A DNA stretch of 11,887 bases, taken from an uncultured Clostridia bacterium. Its GTDB lineage: Bacteria > Bacillota > Clostridia > Christensenellales > UBA3700. This document shows positions 1 to 5,322 of this stretch, in pieces. Every line of letters starts with the position of its first letter. Position 1 is the stretch's first letter. The notes beneath the pieces were generated by a model. That model did no database searches. It was not told where the DNA came from and saw only the letters and a program-made list of their open reading frames with translations. The stretch lies in assembly GCA_947176975.1 (NCBI GenBank), contig CAMWSW010000013.1, positions 1-11,887 of the forward strand, given 5' to 3'. The translations under genes and the position numbers were made by a program.

Positions 1-47
1 ATATATAACTACTCACGATATGCTAAAACTAACGCAATAGTAAGGAG

Positions 48-1097
48 CTACCAAATGAAGTCTTTTGCCACTATCCAAGCAAAATATCCCGCGTACAGCA
101 CGAGCATAGTCACACCGCCTGCGCGCTTGAGTTTTTTGTCCTTGGTGAGCAGTATGCATAGGAACAGCACCGCAGCGGCAACTATTGCCATGATATTGTC
201 TATCATAAAGCCCGTAATCCAATTGGTATCATACGCAATGACAGATATGAGCGACGACGTACCGAGTACGAACAAGATATTGAATATATTGCTGCCGACT
301 ATATTGCCGATAGCCAAGTCGGCTTCACCCTTTCTTGCCGCTGTCAATGAAGTGACGAGCTCGGGCAAAGACGTACCGAATGCAACTATCGTCAAACCTA
401 TAAGGCTCTCCGACATACCAAATCCGGACGCAATTGTCGTTGCTCCGTTGACAACGGCTTGCGAGCCGAGTATTACGAGCGCAATGCCAACGGCAAGCTT
501 GCCAAGCATCTTTGCAATCTGCACGCTCTTCTTTTGCGGCTTTTCGTCCTCTTGCCCGTTTTCTTTTTCACTTTCTTGCAAATCGGGGACAGCATTCTTA
601 TCCTTTCTGGAAAGCATAATCAGATAAACGAAAAATACAATAAATAGCAGCCACATAATCAAGCCGTCAATCCAGCCTAGCTGCTTGCCTATAACGCCCA
701 TAATCATAAGCGCGGAAGATATGACGACCACAAAAGGTATCTCAATATACAGTGTGTTTTTCTGCACGGCAAGAGGCGTAAACAACGCGCACAATCCAAG
801 AATAAGGAATATATTCATTATATTGGAGCCGAGTATATTGCCTATTGCAAGTCCTGCGCTGCCCTTGACCGCCGACGTGATACTTATCGCCGCCTCGGGC
901 GCGCTTGTGCCGAAAGCAACAATCGTCAAACCTATTACGATTTGAGGTATGCCAAACTTCCTTGCAATCATAGACGCTCCGTCGACAAACCAATCCGCGC
1001 CTTTAATCAACATAACAAAACCTACAATCAATAATGACGCCTGCGCCGCAACGCCCCAAAAATCAATGTTCGCGCCAAGCAACAACCCCAAATTCAT
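48..1097 (-). CDS. CaCA-family sodium/calcium-type cation antiporter
   Basis: An integral membrane antiporter of the calcium/cation antiporter superfamily (YrbG-like), expected to exchange Ca2+ for Na+ or H+ across the cytoplasmic membrane. The 349-residue protein carries the two inverted alpha repeats that form the ion site: alpha-1 at about residues 55-96 (GLTIVAFGTSAPE then AIGNILGSNIMNI) and alpha-2 at about 233-275 (GLTIVAFGTSLPE then AIGNIVGSNIFNI). Both GTSxPE acidic residues and both GSN motifs are intact. A charged Lys/Glu-rich loop at about 163-195 separates two groups of roughly five membrane helices, the usual topology and length for the family. The ATG at 1097 has GGAGG four bases upstream. 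It follows the rubrerythrin on the same strand but is separated from it by a terminator, so it is probably its own unit. Ion specificity cannot be read from sequence. The stop is TAG at 48-50; positions 1-47 beyond it show no gene or terminator. Confidence 0.93.
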   Translation of the reverse strand: MNLGLLLGANIDFWGVAAQASLLIVGFVMLIKGADWFVDGASMIARKFGIPQIVIGLTIVAFGTSAPEAAISITSAVKGSAGLAIGNILGSNIMNIFLILGLCALFTPLAVQKNTLYIEIPFVVVISSALMIMGVIGKQLGWIDGLIMWLLFIVFFVYLIMLSRKDKNAVPDLQESEKENGQEDEKPQKKSVQIAKMLGKLAVGIALVILGSQAVVNGATTIASGFGMSESLIGLTIVAFGTSLPELVTSLTAARKGEADLAIGNIVGSNIFNILFVLGTSSLISVIAYDTNWITGFMIDNIMAIVAAAVLFLCILLTKDKKLKRAGGVTMLVLYAGYFAWIVAKDFIW

Positions 1098-1126
1098 AAT
1101 GCCTCCGAATATTTCGTATCATATTT

Positions 1127-1132
1127 ATTATA
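1127..1132 (-). promoter_or_regulatory. Candidate -10 element of the antiporter gene
   Basis: A perfect TATAAT on the minus strand lies 30 bases before the antiporter ATG, giving a predicted start of transcription near 1120 and a short leader containing the GGAGG. No good -35 hexamer sits 16-18 bases upstream, so an activator or a weak promoter is possible. An odd palindrome, ACAAAT-A-ATTTGT (1176-1188), lies further upstream and could be a protein-binding site. This is inference only. Confidence 0.4.
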
Positions 1133-1252
1133 TTGCGTAAGCAAAAATAATTATCTTTATTTTTTTGCACGTTTAACAAATAATTTGTAATTTTTACCAT
1201 TTTCTTGTAAAATCTACACGATATAATCATTGGTAAAGCCACCTGCGAAAAC

Positions 1253-1282
1253 AAAAAAGGACGTGAATGACCCACGCCCTTT
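1253..1282 (-). terminator. Rho-independent terminator after rubrerythrin
   Basis: Read on the minus strand, AAAGGGCGTG (1282-1273) pairs with CACGTCCTTT (1265-1256) to give a 10-bp stem with one G-U wobble and a 7-base loop, followed directly by a run of U. It lies about 50 bases beyond the rubrerythrin stop and before the antiporter promoter, so it separates the two units. Confidence 0.88.
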
Positions 1283-1295
1283 GATTTTAACTGTT

Positions 1296-1323
1296 GAGAC
1301 CCTTCGACTACGCTCAGGGTGAC
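1296..1323 (+). repeat. 28-bp hairpin mini-repeat, copy 1
   Basis: This 28-bp unit begins GAGACCCT, has a core TCGACTACGCTC and ends AGGGTGAC. ACCCT pairs with AGGGT around the core. It matches the reverse complement of 4882-4909 at 22 of 28 positions, and a further divergent copy starts at 4837. It lies in the 3' untranslated region of the rubrerythrin gene, just before that gene's terminator. It resembles the short palindromic interspersed elements common in bacterial genomes; the function is unknown. Confidence 0.7.
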
Positions 1324-1330
1324 ATAAATG

Positions 1331-1867
1331 CTATTTAAAATACTTCTCGTACAAGCCCTTGAAACCGCAACCGTGCCTAGCTTCGTCCTTAGCCATTTCG
1401 TGAACGGTGTCGTGAACGTCGTCGTAGCCAAGCTTCTTTGCAAGTTTAGCAAGCTCAAGCTTACCTGCGCAAGCGCCGTTTTCTGCTTCCATACGCATCT
1501 TGACGTTCTTAGCCGTGCTGTTCGTCAAAACGTCGCCGAGAAGTTCTGCAAACTTGGAAGCGTGTTCTGCCTCTTCAAAAGCGTATCTCTTGAAAGCCTC
1601 CGCAACGTCGGGATACCCCTCTCTGTCAGCCTGTCTGGACATTGCAAGGTACATACCTACTTCTGCGCATTCGCCGTTGAAGTTGTCTACCAAACCTTTG
1701 ATTACTTCTTTGTCGTAGCCCTTTGCGCTGCCAACAACGTGCTCGCAAGCCCAAGTCAATTCGTCTTTTGCCTCGTTGAAAGTCTTTGCTCCGCAAACGG
1801 GACACTTATCGGGAGCGCTGTCTCCCTCGTGAACGTAACCGCAAACTGTGCATACGTATTTTGCCAT
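1331..1867 (-). CDS. rbr: Reverse rubrerythrin (N-terminal rubredoxin, diiron peroxidase)
   Basis: A cytoplasmic non-haem iron protein that reduces hydrogen peroxide to water using electrons delivered through rubredoxin-type centres, an oxygen defence typical of anaerobes. The 178-residue protein starts with a rubredoxin domain: two Cys pairs, CTVCG at 6-10 and CPVCG at 22-26, that hold one iron. It then has a four-helix ferritin-like domain with candidate diiron ligands at E66/E69, E99xxH102, E127/E129 and E162xxH165. The rubredoxin domain precedes the diiron domain, the order seen in clostridial 'reverse' rubrerythrins and opposite to classical ones. Extra cysteines are present at 41, 67, 133 and 167. 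ATG 1867 has GGAGG nine bases upstream. The gene has its own TTGACA promoter but lies just downstream of the feo genes with no clear terminator between, so read-through from feo is possible. Oxidative-stress or iron control is likely. Confidence 0.95.
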   Translation of the reverse strand: MAKYVCTVCGYVHEGDSAPDKCPVCGAKTFNEAKDELTWACEHVVGSAKGYDKEVIKGLVDNFNGECAEVGMYLAMSRQADREGYPDVAEAFKRYAFEEAEHASKFAELLGDVLTNSTAKNVKMRMEAENGACAGKLELAKLAKKLGYDDVHDTVHEMAKDEARHGCGFKGLYEKYFK

Positions 1868-1915
1868 AAATAATTACCTCCATAGTAAATAAATCAAATT
1901 TATTTTTGCAAAGTT

Positions 1916-1944
1916 ATCGTAACATTTATGACAAGTTTTGTCAA
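1916..1944 (-). promoter_or_regulatory. Rubrerythrin promoter
   Basis: On the minus strand a perfect TTGACA (1944-1939) is followed after exactly 17 bases by TACGAT (1921-1916), which matches the -10 consensus at 4 of 6 positions. The predicted transcription start is near 1909. The -10 element overlaps the 10-mer GATAACTTTG (1918-1909) that also occurs in the feo leader. Confidence 0.75.
1929..1943. promoter_or_regulatory. Palindromic candidate operator in the rubrerythrin promoter
   Basis: The 15-bp sequence TGACAAGTTTTGTCA is a perfect inverted repeat (TGACAA and TTGTCA arms with a 3-base centre). It covers most of the -35 hexamer and the first half of the spacer. A dimeric repressor bound here would block RNA polymerase. 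It does not match the classic PerR, Fur or Rex box well enough to name the regulator. Confidence 0.45.
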
Positions 1945-1951
1945 GAAGTTT

Positions 1952-2149
1952 TTATTTCTTTTCTTTTTTTGCCGACGGGCATACCCCGCATCCCGAACAA
2001 CTTCCGCAGTCGCAACCGCAACCGCATTTGCCGCGCTTCTTTGCCCATATCTTGTATGCTATATATCCTCCGAAGCCGCCGACTAATATTACGGCAACAA
2101 CGATGCCTACGACGATTTCCGTCATACCTACACAAAGTAAACTAAGCAT
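1952..2149 (-). CDS. FeoB-associated Cys-rich membrane peptide
   Basis: A 65-residue single-pass membrane peptide of the type commonly encoded directly after feoB in Firmicutes; its role is unproven but is thought to assist ferrous iron uptake. It has an N-terminal hydrophobic helix at about 11-33, a basic stop-transfer segment AKKRGK, then a tail CGCGCDCGSCSGCGVC with seven cysteines (42, 44, 46, 48, 51, 54, 57), and a Lys-rich end. The start chosen is ATG 2149, which overlaps the last 8 bases of feoB and has AAAGGAG about ten bases upstream. The in-frame TTG at 2158 lies too close to that site, and ATG 2125 has none. The overlap implies translational coupling to feoB. The cysteine tail is unusually dense and looks able to bind metal. 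Confidence 0.85.
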   Translation of the reverse strand: MLSLLCVGMTEIVVGIVVAVILVGGFGGYIAYKIWAKKRGKCGCGCDCGSCSGCGVCPSAKKEKK

Positions 2150-4487
2150 TTTTTCCAATCTCCTTTATTGCAAATCGCTTTTTGTTGATAAAATGCGCGG
2201 CTACAATAATTCCCGCTAACACTGCCACAAAGATAAACACCGTCCACCAATACGTGCCGACAAGATATATCATCATTGATACGACGTAAGAAGTGAGTAT
2301 CCAGAAGACTATCGCCAAGGCAGTGCGTTTTGCAGAGCCGAGTTCGCCCGACGCCGCGCCGACCGCAGCCATACACGGCACTGTCAGCAAGTTGAACGCC
2401 ATAAAGGCCACGACGCCCGCAGTAGTCACTCCGCTCAATGAGACGAAGTCTTCAACACTGCCTGCAAGCACTTCTATTGACGATACGACTTCTTCTTTTG
2501 CAATAAGTCCCGTGACAGCCGCAACTATATACTTCCAATCACCAAAACCGCACGGCTTGAAGAGCCATTCAAACCAACCTCCGACGGTTGCAAGAATACT
2601 TGCCTCTTCGCCCACCATTTGGAATTTGAAATTGAAGTTGAGCAAATACCATATTATGATAGTCGACGCCGCAATGACGGTACCTGCGCGGAATACGAAA
2701 TGTTTGAGCTTTTGCCAGATATGTATCGTCACACTTTTGAATTGCGGAGTGTGGTACGTCGGCAATTCCATGATAAATGGAGTTACGCCCTTTTGTCCGC
2801 TGATCTTCTTGAGTATCAACGCGGCGACCATAGCGACTAATATACCGATGACGTACATACCAAATACTGTCAATTCGCTGTTCCAACCCACCGTCGTCGC
2901 CAATACTGCGGCAAAGGCGTACCATATCGGGCTCTTTGCTCCGCAGGAGAAGAAGGGGGCAAGCATTATCGTCGAGCGTCTCTCCTTGTCGTTTTCGATT
3001 GTACGCGTAGCCATAATTCCCGGCACGGCGCAACCAAAGCACATAAGAAGCGGCATAAAGGATTTACCCGACAAGCCTATTCTTCTGAACGCTCTGTCCA
3101 TTATGAAAGCTACTCTTGCCATATATCCCGTATCTTCGAGTATCGTCAAGAATAAGAAGAGCAACATTATCTGCGGTATAAACGACAGCACGCCGAACAC
3201 ACCCGACAAAATACCGTCGCAAATGACGCCGTACGCCCAATCGGGAGCGTCTTTTAGCAACTGCGGAATCCATCCGCCTTCTTCGGCAACCTCTTGCATT
3301 GGCTCTCCGTTATCATCAAGCACGACTTCGCCGTTGTCGTCAACAACGTCTTCGACTTCTCTTGCGCCGTTGACAAGTTCGCCGAGTTCTTCTACCAAAC
3401 CTTGCAAGAATACGCCGGGCGACTTGATTGAATTAGCGCCCGAAATATTCCCCTCTTCGTCTTCTTCGTATTCGGTATCAACGAAAAGTGAAGAAAAGGT
3501 ATCGACGTCTTTGAACGCGCCGTCGGGAATAACCGCCGACATATAGAATAAGTTTTCGCTGAACGTGAGGTGGAATATTGCAAAGATAATCAACAAAAAG
3601 ATTGGAATACCCCAAAATTTATGCGTGAGCACCTTATCTGCCTTGTCGCTCTTTGATACGGCGGGTTTTTCCTTTTCCGACGTAATGACATCGCTGAAAT
3701 TGTCGTTGATATATTGATATCTTTGATCTGCGACGCAAGTCTCGAAATCACCCTTGTATTTCTGCGCAACGTCTTGATTCTTGTCTTTTATCTCTTTGAT
3801 TTGAACTGAAAGCGATTGATACTTTTGCTCCATAAGTTTGTCGCCTTCGACGAGTTTGACACTGTCGAAAAGTCTGTGTTCACTCTCTTCCAAAAGCATT
3901 GATATCTCGTCGATACTCTCCTTGAGAATACCCGAGGAAATAAATGACACTGCGTCTCGCTCCGCGCCCTTTTGCGCCTTGACGGCTTGCATAAGTTCTT
4001 TAAGTCCCTTTTGCTTAAGAGCGGAAATAGCAACGACGGGTACGCCCAACTTATTTGACAATTCTTTGACGTCAACGCTTTCGCCGTTTGCTCTCAAGCA
4101 GTCCGCCATATTGAGCGCAACGACCATTGGCATACCTATCTCCAAAAGCTGTGTCGTGAGGTACAAATTACGCTGTAAATTCGTAGCGTCGATAATATTG
4201 AGAATTACGTCGGCGTCTCCGGAAAGTATGTAATCGCGGGATACGACTTCTTCGGGCGAATAGGGCGAAAGTGAATAAATACCCGGCAAGTCGACTATAT
4301 CGACTGTGATATCGCTCTTCTTGTCCTTATATGTTCCCTCGAGTTTCTCTACCGTGACGCCCGTCCAGTTGCCCACGTGCGCAGTCGCGCCCGTCAGCGC
4401 ATTAAATAGCGTGGTCTTACCGCAGTTGGGATTTCCCGCCAAAGCTACCTTAATATCACTTCGCTTGGTCTGTCGTGACTTCTTCAT
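2142..4487 (-). CDS. feoB: Ferrous iron transporter FeoB
   Basis: The GTPase-coupled Fe(II) permease of the cytoplasmic membrane. The 781-residue protein begins with a G domain: P-loop GNPNCGKTT at 18-26, switch NWTG at 40-43, DLPG at 66-69, NMAD at 126-129 and SAL at 155-157. A helical GDI-like segment follows to about 280, then the membrane part with the FeoB signatures LEDTGYMAR (450-458), CFGCAVPGIMATRT (483-496) and the SCGAKSP segment near 514-520. Between the first helix (about 291-309) and the next is a loop of roughly 100 residues rich in Asp/Glu, with DDNGEVVLDDNGEP; this is about twice the usual spacing. The start is ATG 4487, with GGAGG six bases upstream; the upstream in-frame TTG at 4502 is rejected because that GGAGG would then lie inside the gene. 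The gene overlaps feoA by 32 bases and the next gene by 8, indicating one operon. Confidence 0.97.
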   Translation of the reverse strand: MKKSRQTKRSDIKVALAGNPNCGKTTLFNALTGATAHVGNWTGVTVEKLEGTYKDKKSDITVDIVDLPGIYSLSPYSPEEVVSRDYILSGDADVILNIIDATNLQRNLYLTTQLLEIGMPMVVALNMADCLRANGESVDVKELSNKLGVPVVAISALKQKGLKELMQAVKAQKGAERDAVSFISSGILKESIDEISMLLEESEHRLFDSVKLVEGDKLMEQKYQSLSVQIKEIKDKNQDVAQKYKGDFETCVADQRYQYINDNFSDVITSEKEKPAVSKSDKADKVLTHKFWGIPIFLLIIFAIFHLTFSENLFYMSAVIPDGAFKDVDTFSSLFVDTEYEEDEEGNISGANSIKSPGVFLQGLVEELGELVNGAREVEDVVDDNGEVVLDDNGEPMQEVAEEGGWIPQLLKDAPDWAYGVICDGILSGVFGVLSFIPQIMLLFLFLTILEDTGYMARVAFIMDRAFRRIGLSGKSFMPLLMCFGCAVPGIMATRTIENDKERRSTIMLAPFFSCGAKSPIWYAFAAVLATTVGWNSELTVFGMYVIGILVAMVAALILKKISGQKGVTPFIMELPTYHTPQFKSVTIHIWQKLKHFVFRAGTVIAASTIIIWYLLNFNFKFQMVGEEASILATVGGWFEWLFKPCGFGDWKYIVAAVTGLIAKEEVVSSIEVLAGSVEDFVSLSGVTTAGVVAFMAFNLLTVPCMAAVGAASGELGSAKRTALAIVFWILTSYVVSMMIYLVGTYWWTVFIFVAVLAGIIVAAHFINKKRFAIKEIGKNA

Positions 4488-4704
4488 CTTGCGCCTCCAC
4501 AATAATATGTTTTGCGACGTCCTTGTTCATCGCAACTCTGCAATCGCGTACCCTGACGATTATATCGCCGAAGTTGGATTGCAACACCATTACTTTGCTA
4601 CCCACTATTACGCCTATATTCTGCAAGCGATTCTTTGTCTTCTCATCTGTGGTCACTTCAACTATCGTGACCTGCTTGCCTATTGGCGAAGATAATAATT
4701 GCAT
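4456..4704 (-). CDS. feoA: Ferrous iron transport accessory protein FeoA
   Basis: A small cytoplasmic SH3-like protein that works with FeoB in Fe(II) uptake. The 82-residue product has the expected pattern: a hydrophobic first strand, a helix with RLQNIGVIVGSKVMVL (26-41), then QSNFGDIIVRVRDCRVAMNK (42-61), closing with a Glu-rich tail that overlaps the start of feoB. ATG 4704 is chosen because GGAGG lies four bases before it and the length matches the family; the longer reading from 4758 begins inside the leader hairpins and has no ribosome site. It is the first gene of the operon, about 66 bases after the predicted transcription start. Confidence 0.93.
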   Translation of the reverse strand: MQLLSSPIGKQVTIVEVTTDEKTKNRLQNIGVIVGSKVMVLQSNFGDIIVRVRDCRVAMNKDVAKHIIVEAQDEEVTTDQAK

Positions 4705-4713
4705 ACAACCTCC

Positions 4714-4764
4714 AAAGTTATCTTTGACTAACTTTTGATTTATAAAAATACAGGACAAAAGTTA
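4714..4764 (-). promoter_or_regulatory. feo leader with competing hairpins or repeated operator half-sites
   Basis: In the predicted feoA leader three copies of one motif occur. In transcript order they are segment A TAACTTTTG (4764-4756), segment B CAAAAGTTA (4737-4729) and segment C TAACTTT (4720-4714). A and B form a perfect 9-bp stem with an 18-base loop. B and C form a perfect 7-bp stem with an 8-base loop, and C directly abuts the GGAGG of feoA (4713-4709). Both stems cannot form together. This could be a translational switch or, as DNA, alternating half-sites for a regulator. The stems are A/T-rich, so RNA folding would be weak. Confidence 0.5.
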
Positions 4765-4776
4765 TCCTACGCTAAC

Positions 4777-4805
4777 ATTATATTTATTCCGTCAACTCTT
4801 GTCAA
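4777..4805 (-). promoter_or_regulatory. feo operon promoter (perfect consensus)
   Basis: On the minus strand TTGACA (4805-4800) and TATAAT (4782-4777) are both perfect and separated by exactly 17 bases, predicting transcription from near 4770. So strong a core promoter for iron uptake implies tight repression when iron is plentiful. The -35 region reads CTTGACAAGAGTTGAC, close to CTTGACAAAACTTGTC at the rubrerythrin promoter. Confidence 0.85.
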
Positions 4806-4836
4806 GCGGTTTTGCAAAAAAATTTATATAATTTTT

Positions 4837-4909
4837 GAGATTTCTCCACTTCGCTTTGCTTCGGTCGAAATGACGGTGAACGTCACCTCAAGCGTAGTCG
4901 AGATGTCTC
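4837..4909. repeat. Inverted pair of hairpin mini-repeats, copies 2 and 3
   Basis: Two copies of the unit seen at 1296-1323 face each other. The left copy (4837-4874, plus strand) begins GAGATTTCTC, ends TCGAAATGAC and carries about ten extra bases in its loop. The right copy (4882-4909) is on the minus strand and is 28 bases long. Together the outer 20-base arms (4837-4856 and 4890-4909) form an imperfect inverted repeat with 16 of 20 pairs, and GGTGA-ACG-TCACC forms a centre hairpin. The element sits between the divergent feo promoter and the small plus-strand gene and may insulate them. Confidence 0.65.
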
Positions 4910-4942
4910 TTCAATAGAAGTATATTAGAAAAAATATAAGGA

Positions 4943-4948
4943 TATAAT
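4943..4948 (+). promoter_or_regulatory. Candidate -10 element for the small plus-strand gene
   Basis: A perfect TATAAT lies 36 bases before the ATG at 4984 in a very A/T-rich stretch. The -35 position 17 bases upstream (GTATAT) is poor, and other TATAAT-like strings are expected by chance in such sequence, so support is limited. Confidence 0.35.
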
Positions 4949-4983
4949 TACAATATAAAATAATAAAGGAATTAAAAATCATT

Positions 4984-5133
4984 ATGAAGAAAAAACTAAA
5001 AAAGCTCAACTCAAAATCCACCGTGGACAATCAAAAGTCGCTCTCAAGCAGTTATGACGTGAACGGAGCGTATACGGGTACTCCGGCTTACAACGCCCAT
5101 AGCGCGCCTACGCAAGACGTAGACGATTTGTAA
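4984..5133 (+). CDS. Conserved-looking 49-residue protein with YTGTP and DVDDL motifs
   Basis: A short gene, the only convincing protein gene on the plus strand. The product starts with a basic segment MKKKLKKLNSKS, followed by DVNGAYTGTPAYN (25-37) and the acidic end TQDVDDL (43-49). It has no membrane segment or signal peptide. From memory, small clostridial proteins of about 50-60 residues share a (D)VxGSYTGxP ... PxQDxDDL pattern; I know no function and cannot confirm the match here. Support comes from a clean start and stop, AAAGGA 13 bases before the ATG (a longish spacing), and a very strong terminator four bases after the stop. It is divergent from feo and convergent with the giant gene. 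A role as a small regulatory, spore-associated or peptide-type product is possible but unsupported. Confidence 0.7.
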   Translation: MKKKLKKLNSKSTVDNQKSLSSSYDVNGAYTGTPAYNAHSAPTQDVDDL

Positions 5134-5136
5134 AAC

Positions 5137-5168
5137 AAAGGCGGGAGTTATCCCGCCTTTGTGTTTTT
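5137..5168 (+). terminator. Strong terminator, probably bidirectional
   Basis: AAAGGCGGGA (5137-5146) and TCCCGCCTTT (5151-5160) form a perfect 10-bp G/C-rich stem with a 4-base loop, followed by GTGTTTTT. On the minus strand the same stem is followed by GTTTTAC, so it can also end the giant gene's transcript, which would then have a 3' untranslated region of about 160-190 bases. It starts four bases after the small gene's stop. Confidence 0.92.
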
Positions 5169-5205
5169 ATATTCCGCTTATAGCTGTTTTGCGCAACCGC
5201 AGAGA

Positions 5206-5305
5206 TTGGTGCGATTTTCGTCCGTACAACGGTAACCGAGCGGTGAGCGTACTTGCCGTACGTGACCCCGAGGGCATCCAGTTGTTAGGGCGGAAGGCGT
5301 GCCAA
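5206..5305 (+). ncRNA. Candidate structured RNA or palindromic element
   Basis: In the gap between the terminator and the end of the giant gene, 5206-5223 pairs with 5288-5305 at 17 of 18 positions when read as plus-strand RNA, five of them as G-U wobbles; the only mismatch is A5214/G5297. Inside, ACAACGG (5226-5232) pairs with CC-A-GTTGT (5278-5285, one bulged A), and CGTAC (5248-5252) pairs with GTACG (5258-5262) around loop TTGCC, with GGT/ACC below it. On the minus strand the five wobbles become A/C mismatches, so the fold is specific to the plus strand. It is not a tRNA and I do not recognise a known family. No convincing promoter is visible; it may be an independent RNA or a REP/MITE-like dispersed element. 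Confidence 0.5.
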
Positions 5306-5322
5306 TATATGTAGTTGGTTAC

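Noticed and set aside
1201..1236. A plus-strand promoter ending in TATAAT at about 1222-1227
   Set aside because: The -35 position is poor and no plus-strand gene follows; it would only read antisense into rubrerythrin.
2293..3546. A 417-residue plus-strand open frame opposite feoB
   Set aside because: It lies wholly antisense to an intact feoB with every family motif; its Ser/Thr/Pro-rich translation is typical of a shadow frame.
4488..4502. TTG at 4502 as the feoB start
   Set aside because: The GGAGG lies downstream of this TTG and six bases before ATG 4487, so the ATG is the likely start.
4735..4917. A 60-residue plus-strand frame upstream of the small gene
   Set aside because: It runs through the feo promoter and the mini-repeat pair, has no ribosome site, and its residues come from the repeats.
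5186..5310. A tRNA or tmRNA in the structured gap
   Set aside because: There is no T-loop GTTC-type motif, no CCA-compatible acceptor stem and no cloverleaf; the long outer helix does not fit.
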